In this document: positions 6,639-10,523 of the stretch, in pieces
How the letters are laid out: the number at the start of each line of letters is the position of its first letter
How positions within the stretch are numbered: position 1 is the first letter of the stretch
From: Methanobacteriota archaeon
GTDB taxonomy: Archaea > Iainarchaeota > Iainarchaeia > JAADDC01
Assembly (NCBI GenBank): GCA_015662385.1
Contig: DQUH01000065.1
Coordinates: 1 to 10,771, forward strand
Reading direction: 5' to 3'
DNA: 10,771 nt
Program-made: the position numbers and the translations under genes
Notes under the pieces: generated by a model
Databases searched by the model: none
What the model saw: the letters and a program-made list of their open reading frames with translations, nothing else
Told to the model about the DNA's origin: nothing

Positions 6639-7212
6639 CCCCTATAACAAAAAATATGCCTGCCAAGAACAAATACGTGGCGAACGTTTTATCCGCGGAA
6701 GAAAAAATAACTGCTGCCAATAACAACGCAATACCAATGAAAGGCAAAACGTATCGGAAAAACAACCCTTTTATTGATCTTCCAGACCAACGGGTCTTTA
6801 ACAAAGATACCGACGATTCCAAACGAGCGACCGAATCTTCTATATCGTACAGCTTTCGTTCAATTAAGGAAACACGGTCCTCAAGGCGGGAAACCGTGGA
6901 AACGTAGCGGTTTATTTCTTTGCGGATAAGCTCCGTGAGGTTCTTTTTCGCCAGTTTCATCTGGATGTCAACAGCTTTGTTAACTTCCAGCTGCAGTTCT
7001 TTTTTCATTTCCTCCGCCTGTTCAATAAAAGCATCCTTTGCTATCTCCCTTATCTCGTTGCGTAGCACCCTCAGCATCTCACGTTCGGCAAGGAGTATCA
7101 GCCGCCGGGCCTCCTCTTCCGCGATGCCCATTGCGCGTAGCGATTCTACAATTTCGTCAGAGCTGGCGCCCTGGCGGATCATGTTCTTTATAGTTTCAAG
7201 AACATCGACCAT
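6619..7212 (-). CDS. coiled-coil protein with two C-terminal membrane helices, function unknown
   Basis: I do not recognise a named family. It has 197 residues counted from ATG 7212. Residues 1-45 form a small helical domain (VLETIKNMIRQGASSDEIVE then LRAMGIAEEEARRLILLAE) like the UBA/SHOCT-type helical modules found at the front of many archaeal membrane-linked proteins. Residues 45-145 form a long charged coiled coil (KKELQLEVNKAVDIQMKLAK; RLEDRVSLIERKLYDIEDSV). Two hydrophobic segments near residues 150-170 and 176-195 follow (YVLPFIGIALLLAAVIF and YLFLAGIFFVIGGVFLG), so the coil is probably cytoplasmic and tethered. The start is chosen because an A/T-rich TATA box (7233-7241) lies about 25 bp upstream. 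The in-frame TTG at 7233 would fall in the box itself. It overlaps the ATP-grasp gene downstream by 20 nt, suggesting co-transcription. Confidence 0.8.
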   Translation of the reverse strand: MVDVLETIKNMIRQGASSDEIVESLRAMGIAEEEARRLILLAEREMLRVLRNEIREIAKDAFIEQAEEMKKELQLEVNKAVDIQMKLAKKNLTELIRKEINRYVSTVSRLEDRVSLIERKLYDIEDSVARLESSVSLLKTRWSGRSIKGLFFRYVLPFIGIALLLAAVIFSSADKTFATYLFLAGIFFVIGGVFLGR

Positions 7213-7232
7213 GATGAGAATAAAAGAATCCA

Positions 7233-7241
7233 AAATTTAAA
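7233..7241 (-). promoter_or_regulatory. TATA box of the coiled-coil membrane protein gene
   Basis: The minus strand reads TTTAAATTTTGG. The box is centred about 25 bp before ATG 7212, predicting a leaderless transcript covering this gene and the ATP-grasp gene. Confidence 0.5.
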
Positions 7242-7254
7242 AGATGTTGAATGT

Positions 7255-7400
7255 CTCGGGATCCCACCGCCTCGGGAGCCGGGATGGCTTTGACTTTTAA
7301 ATCCCATATACCCCTACGCGGGCCGGCTACCCATCCCTGCTCCCGGTAGGGCCTGCTAACCTACCATCCTACCCCCTCCGTCCGCAGTAGGAGAAAAGAG
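7255..7400 (-). ncRNA. candidate structured RNA in GC-rich intergenic region
   Basis: The 7213-7448 gap holds no convincing ORF. Its middle is GC-rich and full of complementary segments. A 15-bp inverted repeat with one mismatch pairs 7273-7287 with 7331-7345. GGTAGG (7345-7350) pairs with CCTACC (7360-7365), and TCCTAC/GTAGGA on the minus strand (7393-7388 with 7372-7367) can form another hairpin. GGGATCCC at 7258-7265 is self-complementary. On the minus strand a TATA-like TTTATATATT (7406-7415) would start an RNA near 7385. It lacks the GGAA helix-8 loop of SRP RNA, tRNA T-loops, and 5S or RNase P signatures that I could recognise. It may be a stable RNA, an operator region, or a palindromic element. 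The transcribed strand is not established. Confidence 0.3.
7273..7345. repeat. 15-bp inverted repeat with one mismatch, 43-nt spacer
   Basis: The left arm CGGGAGCCGGGATGG (7273-7287) is the reverse complement of the right arm CCATCCCTGCTCCCG (7331-7345) except at one position (7280 against 7338). The spacer includes TTTTAAATCCC, a TATA-like run. The arms lie well away from both flanking genes. Confidence 0.85.
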
Positions 7401-7422
7401 TTGGAATATATAAAGAATATTA

Positions 7423-7440
7423 TTCACCAAGGGTGGTGAA
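7423..7440 (-). terminator. hairpin just after the M50 peptidase stop codon
   Basis: TTCACCA, loop AGGG, TGGTGAA form a perfect 7-bp stem 8 nt past the stop codon. On the minus strand it is followed by an A/T-rich stretch (TAATATTCTTTATATATT). It is compatible with termination or 3'-end protection. It could also be a binding site beside the TATA-like element at 7406-7415. Confidence 0.4.
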
Positions 7441-7448
7441 AACCAGGC

Positions 7449-8009
7449 TCAGAGGAAAAACACGTAGAAAGCAAGGGGGACGAGAAGGGATACGTAGGCA
7501 GCAGCACTCCACTCGAGAACCTTCGAGCCGTCAAGGGGGGGCAAAGGGAGCATGTTGAAAAACCCGATAAAGGCGTTCACGTGGAAGATAGAATACAGTA
7601 TTCTGAATAGAAAATACCCCGGTTGCAAAAGGAGTAAAGCCAGCAGAGCGAACGAAGCGATGACAAAGTTCGCAAGGGGTCCCGCAATGGATATTATCCC
7701 GTTGTCCCTCCTGTTGGGCAGCCCCGCCACGTACACGGCCCCGGGGGCAGCAAACACAAAACCGGTGGTGAAAGCGAGCAAGAGCGCAAACACCAACCCT
7801 GCGGTCCAGAGGCGGTACTCAGCGTGGTATCCGAGGTGGATTGCAGCATACTTGTGGGCCAGCTCGTGGAAGATGAAAGCGGTGCCCACCACTACGAGGT
7901 AAAGGGGGAGGACTGCGAGAGGGTTCGAAGGGTTCGCCACCACAGAGAACGCCACTGAAATGGTCACCCAGGACGCCACCAGATCGACAACCTCGCGGGA
8001 GCTAAGCAT
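7449..8009 (-). CDS. site-2 protease family (M50) membrane metallopeptidase
   Basis: Intramembrane zinc protease family that cleaves substrates within or near the membrane, often to release regulators. It has 186 residues, almost entirely hydrophobic, with about five or six membrane segments. The zinc site is HELAH (His48, Glu49, His52) in the second hydrophobic segment (TAFIFHELAHKYAAIHLGY). The third ligand motif is NMLPLPPLDGSKVLEW, with Asp160. A conserved SIAGPLANFV segment lies between them. No PDZ or CBS domain is present, so it is a minimal member. The start at ATG 8009 has no SD but a TATA box about 26 bp upstream. It lies next to pilin-like and secreted proteins, which is suggestive but does not identify a substrate. 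Confidence 0.88.
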   Translation of the reverse strand: MLSSREVVDLVASWVTISVAFSVVANPSNPLAVLPLYLVVVGTAFIFHELAHKYAAIHLGYHAEYRLWTAGLVFALLLAFTTGFVFAAPGAVYVAGLPNRRDNGIISIAGPLANFVIASFALLALLLLQPGYFLFRILYSIFHVNAFIGFFNMLPLPPLDGSKVLEWSAAAYVSLLVPLAFYVFFL

Positions 8010-8012
8010 CAG

Positions 8013-8021
8013 CTTTTTATG
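8013..8021 (+). promoter_or_regulatory. TATA-like box of the class III signal peptide genes
   Basis: TTTTTATGG is centred about 29 bp upstream of ATG 8046 and within 12 bp of the divergent M50 start. No SD precedes the ATG. It is a weak match and could be a poor TATA box. Confidence 0.35.
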
Positions 8022-8031
8022 GAGTGTAACG

Positions 8032-8039
8032 GTATTTAA
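8032..8039 (-). promoter_or_regulatory. TATA box of the M50 peptidase gene
   Basis: TTAAATAC on the minus strand is centred about 26 bp from ATG 8009. It lies only 7 bp from the divergent pilin ATG (8046), so the two promoters overlap face to face. Confidence 0.5.
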
Positions 8040-8045
8040 TTAGTT

Positions 8046-8216
8046 ATGGATCAGCGCGCGCAAATATCTGCGGAGCTAATGATCGTCCTCGCGGCGGTGG
8101 CGGCGCTGGCACTTTTCCTCATAGACCAGCTCAACACCACCGCAAAGGAAATGGGTGAGACGCTATCCACTACAAGCAACAAAATACAGAGCAAGATCGA
8201 AAGCATGGTGGAGTAG
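8046..8216 (+). CDS. small class III signal peptide (pilin-like) protein, 56 aa
   Basis: Reads MDQRAQISAELMIVLAAVAA and continues with a hydrophobic helix (LALFLIDQL) and a short polar tail ending KIESMVE. The N-terminus fits the archaeal class III signal peptide pattern QxSxExxxL (Gln6, Ser8, Glu10). This is cut by a prepilin-type peptidase before the Gln, leaving the hydrophobic helix as the assembly scaffold of type IV pilus-like filaments. After cleavage only about 51 residues remain, with almost no globular head and no cysteine, so it could be a minimal pilin or filament core subunit. Its stop is separated by one base from the GTG of the next plus-strand gene, which has the same signal type. 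No SD is seen, consistent with a leaderless start. Confidence 0.8.
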   Translation: MDQRAQISAELMIVLAAVAALALFLIDQLNTTAKEMGETLSTTSNKIQSKIESMVE

Positions 8217-8217
8217 A

Positions 8218-8559
8218 GTGAAGGGGCAGGTAGCCCTGGAAACGCTAATGGTGCTCGCCGCAGTCTCCGGTGTCCTGTTTTTGCTCATGGACAACTACGC
8301 GGACCTCTTCGATGTTCTGATGGACGGGCTGGAGAAAAAGAAGGTAGAGTACGCGGCAAGCATAATAAGGGACGCAGGGAGGGGCTGCACAGATTCCACG
8401 ATCACCGTGGAACTGCCCTACGACGTGGCCATGAGCTGTTCGCCCGCCGCCGAGATAAAAATAGGTGAACACGGGGAAGAGCTGGAAGGGATGAGGTGCA
8501 ACAACGAAGGGAAAGGGAGGAGGGTGAAGGTAAGCAACTGCGTCGTGGAGATCACCTGA
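8218..8559 (+). CDS. class III signal peptide (pilin-like) protein with four cysteines
   Basis: 113 residues from GTG 8218. The N-terminus VKGQVALETLMVLAAVSGVL fits the QxxxExxxL class III signal, with processing expected after VKG. The hydrophobic helix is followed by a soluble region with four cysteines (GRGCTD, MSCSP, MRCNN, SNCVV), probably two disulfides outside the cell. The frame is open upstream to 8155, but I chose the GTG because it puts the signal peptide at the N-terminus and is preceded by GGTGG in the end of the previous gene. It is co-transcribed with the 56-aa protein. The 3' end overlaps the convergent gene by 8 bp. Its role as a minor pilin or adhesin is inferred from architecture. 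Confidence 0.78.
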   Translation: MKGQVALETLMVLAAVSGVLFLLMDNYADLFDVLMDGLEKKKVEYAASIIRDAGRGCTDSTITVELPYDVAMSCSPAAEIKIGEHGEELEGMRCNNEGKGRRVKVSNCVVEIT

Positions 8560-8815
8560 GGCAGACGGGTACGACCGTTATCTGCGTTGCGTGGGCCCTC
8601 GGGAGGTAGCGGATCGCCACGCACTCCATACCGGGAAGGTATTCTGGAAAAGGCGGCGCGGCGTTTGCTTCGAGCGATGCTGTAAAACGGTCGTTCAGCT
8701 CGATAAAACGTACCAGGGATGCGGTGTTCGGGAGCGGTATGAAGAACTCCAGCAAGAAAACTGTTAAGACTAAAAGCGATAGCAACGCCTCGAATGTTAG
8801 CAAAAACCCGCGCAT
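8552..8815 (-). CDS. small pilin-like secreted protein with two cysteines
   Basis: 87 residues. The start MRGFLLTFEALLSLLVLTVF looks like a type IV prepilin: a short basic leader ending in Gly, then Phe, a Glu five residues later, and a hydrophobic helix. The canonical Glu position is +5 and here it is +6. The rest is a small domain with two cysteines (GMECVAI, VVPVCLR-end), likely one disulfide. It is last of three adjoining minus-strand genes, its ATG directly following the TAA of the gene before. The 3' end overlaps the plus-strand pilin-like gene by 8 bp. Function is unknown. A pseudopilin role is inferred. Confidence 0.65.
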   Translation of the reverse strand: MRGFLLTFEALLSLLVLTVFLLEFFIPLPNTASLVRFIELNDRFTASLEANAAPPFPEYLPGMECVAIRYLPRAHATQITVVPVCLR

Positions 8816-9079
8816 TTAACCACCCACGTACTCGAACACGGTCCCTGTAGGCGTCTCCACCGCCCTGCCGACGATGGGGACCGTTACAGCGCCGTGGGCA
8901 AATCCCCCTGAAAAAACACACTTGGAGACTTCCACCCCCTGAAAACCGTGGATGGAAGCAGCGTCGGCAGACATCGCGCACCCGTAAGCGGAAACAGGGA
9001 CGAGCTCAGGAGGAGAAGATACGACACCCAATGCAGCCAGGAGAAAAGACAGGTAAACAACAATGAACCACCACTCCAT
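8816..9079 (-). CDS. small membrane-anchored or secreted protein with two cysteines
   Basis: 87 residues, unrecognised family. MEWWFIVVYLSFLLAALGVV is an N-terminal hydrophobic segment, either signal peptide or anchor. The remaining 60 residues are polar and rich in Gly, Val, Ala and Ser, with two cysteines (YGCAMS, SKCVFS), likely paired outside the cell. It does not show the Gly-Phe or QxSxE prepilin signature. The start overlaps the stop of the preceding gene as TAATG (9077-9081) and the stop abuts the next start, so it is firmly inside a three-gene operon. Confidence 0.65.
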   Translation of the reverse strand: MEWWFIVVYLSFLLAALGVVSSPPELVPVSAYGCAMSADAASIHGFQGVEVSKCVFSGGFAHGAVTVPIVGRAVETPTGTVFEYVGG

Positions 9080-9489
9080 TACCCCACCCCGTAACCGGCA
9101 GGTATCTTGCCCCTGTACTCACCCATTTCCCAGTAGAGGTCCGTTGCGAGGCGCACGTCAACGCCTTCCGGCAACGCAAGAACCGTGAGCCCACCGCCGG
9201 ACACATTGACGCCGTTGGCAGCCCACGCGGAGACGAAAGACGCGTAGGACGATTCTGCAACTGCTATACACCCCGAAGGATCGTCAAGGGCTGCACAGTG
9301 GTCGCGCACCGTTGATACCAGCAGGTGAAGAGAGTACTCAACGTCGTGGTGGAGGTATGACTGGTAAACTGCGCGCCGATAGTCCAAGAAACTCTTGTTA
9401 AGGGTGTTTATCGAAAAGTACTGTGCCGACAGCCCGAGCATAACAAGGATTATCGCCACCGCCAGCGTGAGTGCAAAGACGCCCTGCAC
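9079..9489 (-). CDS. pilin-like protein with one N-terminal helix and two cysteines
   Basis: 136 residues from GTG 9489. MQGVFALTLAVAIILVMLGL opens with a short leader ending in Gly and a long hydrophobic helix, followed by an amphipathic continuation (FLDYRRAVYQSYLHHDVEYS) as in type IV pilin stems. The head has two cysteines (RDHCAALDDPSGCIAV), consistent with one disulfide loop. No acidic residue lies early in the helix, so assignment as a pilin is less firm than for the class III proteins. A TATA box overlaps the hsp20 stop codon about 23 bp upstream, so it probably has its own leaderless promoter and leads the three-gene operon. Confidence 0.68.
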   Translation of the reverse strand: MQGVFALTLAVAIILVMLGLSAQYFSINTLNKSFLDYRRAVYQSYLHHDVEYSLHLLVSTVRDHCAALDDPSGCIAVAESSYASFVSAWAANGVNVSGGGLTVLALPEGVDVRLATDLYWEMGEYRGKIPAGYGVG

Positions 9490-9508
9490 AAAAAAATAGT
9501 GGGAAGGG

Positions 9509-9516
9509 TTATAATT
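9509..9516 (-). promoter_or_regulatory. TATA box of the three-gene pilin-like operon
   Basis: AATTATAA on the minus strand is centred about 23.5 bp upstream of GTG 9489. It overlaps the TAA stop codon of hsp20 (9515-9517). No SD precedes the GTG. Confidence 0.5.
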
Positions 9517-9952
9517 ACTTTATTTTTACGCGGAAGCCCTCTCCTTCCTTGCGTTCGGGGGCGCGTTTTGGGAGGACTATTTCAAGGATGCCGTTTTTGT
9601 AGCTCGCTTCTGCCTTCTCGGGGACAACGGGTTCGGGCAGTGTGATCACCCTGTAGTACGACGTGCTGCCGCGCTCGCGGAGGTAGTAGTTCCTTCCGCG
9701 CTCCTCCCTGTCTGCCCTGCTCTCCGCGCGGATGATCACCGTGTCCTCCGTTACCCGCACGTCCAGGTCTTCCTTGTCGATCCCGGGGATGTCAGCCACT
9801 ATGCGGAACTTATCCCCTTCGTCCACCAGATCTATCAATGGCGCCCTCGTGACCACGGGGCCTGCCGCCCTGCCCCTAGCAAATATATCGCTGAACATCT
9901 TGTCGATGTACTCGTGCAGCCGCCTTATTTCGTCAAAAGGATCGTAAGGCAC
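9515..9952 (-). CDS. hsp20: small heat shock protein Hsp20 (alpha-crystallin family)
   Basis: ATP-independent chaperone that forms oligomers and holds unfolding proteins during heat stress. It has 145 residues. A short N-terminal arm (DPFDEIRRLHEYIDKMF) is followed by the alpha-crystallin domain from about residue 38 (APLIDLVDEGDKFRIVADIP) with the A-x-x-x-N-G-x-L signature ASYKNGIL (116-123). The C-terminal anchor has an I/V-x-I motif, VKI, at 142-144. The start is GTG 9952. An in-frame TGA lies seven codons upstream and no other start exists. A strong SD (GGGGGTGG, 9957-9964) precedes it, unlike its leaderless neighbours, so it has a real 5' leader. That leader can fold into the long hairpin at 9978-10062. 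It diverges from a winged-helix regulator and cdc48. Confidence 0.95.
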   Translation of the reverse strand: MPYDPFDEIRRLHEYIDKMFSDIFARGRAAGPVVTRAPLIDLVDEGDKFRIVADIPGIDKEDLDVRVTEDTVIIRAESRADREERGRNYYLRERGSTSYYRVITLPEPVVPEKAEASYKNGILEIVLPKRAPERKEGEGFRVKIK

Positions 9953-9956
9953 GTTA

Positions 9957-9964
9957 CCACCCCC
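9957..9964 (-). promoter_or_regulatory. ribosome binding site of hsp20
   Basis: GGGGGTGG lies 4 nt before the GTG start. Together with GGAAG just upstream it can pair with the pyrimidine tract at 9986-9994 (minus-strand UUCCCUUCC with GGAAGGGGG, 9 bp with two G-U). Part of the SD would then be hidden. Confidence 0.7.
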
Positions 9965-9972
9965 TTCCGTTC

Positions 9973-10062
9973 AAAAAGGATGGAAGGAAGGGAAGACCAT
10001 GCAGGGGCAGGACCTAGATTCTGTCCCACCTCCTGACCATGGCCATCACCTCCCTTCCATCC
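9973..10062 (-). ncRNA. 85-nt near-perfect hairpin RNA plus U-run in the hsp20 leader
   Basis: Read on the minus strand from 10062, the RNA folds into one long hairpin. A 14-bp closing stem pairs 10062-10049 with 9978-9991. Then 7 bp pair 10044-10038 with 9995-10001, 4 bp pair 10035-10032 with 10002-10005, and 8 bp pair 10030-10023 with 10006-10013, leaving a 9-nt loop (10022-10014). Five uridines (9977-9973) follow immediately. That gives 33 pairs, four of them G-U. On the plus strand those four would be A-C mismatches, which points to a minus-strand RNA. The 5' end lies 26 bp from the centre of TTTAAA (10086-10091). It may be the hsp20 leader acting as attenuator or switch, or a separate small RNA. 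The function is unknown. Confidence 0.6.
10014..10046 (-). CDS. candidate 10-codon upstream ORF in the hsp20 leader
   Basis: Reads MAMVRRWDRI then stop. A perfect SD match, GGGAGGTGAT, lies just before it, well placed for the second ATG at 10040 (8 codons). The opening MVRRWD resembles the usual N-terminus of small heat shock proteins (MVRRxDPF...), while hsp20 itself starts later with PYDPFDEIRRL. It could be a leader peptide, a remnant of a former longer hsp20 N-terminus, or chance. The SD lies in the closing stem of the hairpin and the stop codon lies in its loop. Confidence 0.3.
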   Translation of the reverse strand: MAMVRRWDRI

Positions 10063-10085
10063 AATAATATTTTAGCATAGACAAA

Positions 10086-10091
10086 TTTAAA
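10086..10091. promoter_or_regulatory. TTTAAA box between hsp20 and the regulator gene
   Basis: Self-complementary TTTAAA in an A/T tract (AAATTTAAAAAAATTTTG, 10083-10100). To the left it is about 26 bp from the hairpin start at 10062. To the right it is about 30-33 bp from the regulator start. It may serve both directions. A second minus-strand candidate, AATATTAT near 10063-10070, would give a shorter hsp20 leader. Confidence 0.45.
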
Positions 10092-10100
10092 AAAATTTTG

Positions 10101-10115
10101 ACGAAAATTTTTCGT
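10101..10115. promoter_or_regulatory. operator-like perfect palindrome upstream of the regulator gene
   Basis: ACGAAAATTTTTCGT is a 7+1+7 perfect inverted repeat ending 5 bp before the regulator's ATG and lying between the TTTAAA box and the predicted transcription start. A repressor bound here would block the regulator-cdc48 transcript. AAAATTTT also occurs at 10092-10099, 12 bp earlier. Autoregulation by the adjacent winged-helix protein is the natural inference. Confidence 0.6.
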
Positions 10116-10120
10116 TAGTG

Positions 10121-10519
10121 ATGACGAGAGAAATAACATTGATAAAAAGGGAGCCACCGCTAACCCGCGACGCCAAGGAGGAGCTGCAGTGGATACTGGA
10201 AAGTCTAGGCGTGCCAGAACGCTTCGCAGAGGAGTATGCAGAGCTCCTGATAAGGATCGCGAAGAAAAGGGAGGACGAAAAGATAAGCACAAGCAGCCTT
10301 GCTGAGGAAAGGGGGGAAAAGAGGACGTCGCTGTCGTACCACATAAACAGGATGGTTGCCATGGGATTGATAACCAGGGAGGGCAGGTACATCTGCCTGA
10401 GGGCGTCAAACTTCGAGCGAATGATTGAAGAGATCGAGCGCGACGTTCAGAGGATGTTTGAAGACCTGAAAAAGGTGGCCCGGGAGGTGGATGAGTTACT
10501 CGGGCTGCCGAGGAGGTGA
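10121..10519 (+). CDS. winged-helix transcriptional regulator, probably a stress regulator
   Basis: 132 residues from ATG 10121; a GTG at 10118 directly precedes it. The start MTREITLIKREPPLTRDAKE leads into a helical dimerisation region (GVPERFAEEYAELLIRIAKK). An ArsR/MarR-like winged helix follows at about residues 50-90 (ISTSSLAEERGEKRTSLSYH then INRMVAMGLITREGRYICLR), with recognition helix RTSLSYHINRMV and a beta wing. The C-terminus is a coiled coil (RMIEEIERDVQRMFEDLKKV). DNA binding as a dimer at the palindrome 10101-10115 is inferred. It is co-transcribed with cdc48 and divergent from hsp20, so it likely controls protein-quality-control genes in the way heat-shock repressors do in other archaea. 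The exact family is not named here. Confidence 0.78.
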   Translation: MTREITLIKREPPLTRDAKEELQWILESLGVPERFAEEYAELLIRIAKKREDEKISTSSLAEERGEKRTSLSYHINRMVAMGLITREGRYICLRASNFERMIEEIERDVQRMFEDLKKVAREVDELLGLPRR

Positions 10520-10520
10520 T
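10512..10520 (+). promoter_or_regulatory. strong ribosome binding site of cdc48
   Basis: GGAGGTGAT is a complete match to the anti-SD of archaeal 16S rRNA. It overlaps the regulator's TGA stop codon (10517-10519) and lies 3 nt before ATG 10524, so translation of the two genes is probably coupled. Confidence 0.8.
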
Positions 10521-10523
10521 GTT

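Noticed and set aside
7241-7448. SRP RNA, RNase P RNA, 5S rRNA, tRNA or H/ACA RNA in the structured gap
   Set aside because: I looked for the GGAA helix-8 loop, tRNA T-loops and an acceptor stem, 5S and RNase P conserved regions, and a stem ending before ACA. None fitted, so only a generic candidate RNA is reported.
8418-8981. 187-codon minus-strand ORF over the pilin-like genes
   Set aside because: It overlaps three better-supported genes with signal peptides and tight junctions, and its Arg- and Cys-rich translation has no recognisable fold.
9953-10046. Frameshift that would join the micro-ORF MVRRWD to hsp20
   Set aside because: An in-frame TGA lies seven codons upstream of the hsp20 GTG, and 62 nt with several stops separate the two. 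The GTG has its own strong SD, so hsp20 appears intact as it stands.
10047-10409. Minus-strand ORF extending from the micro-ORF into the regulator gene
   Set aside because: It is the antisense shadow of the winged-helix gene. Only the last ten codons, which follow a perfect SD, are worth considering.
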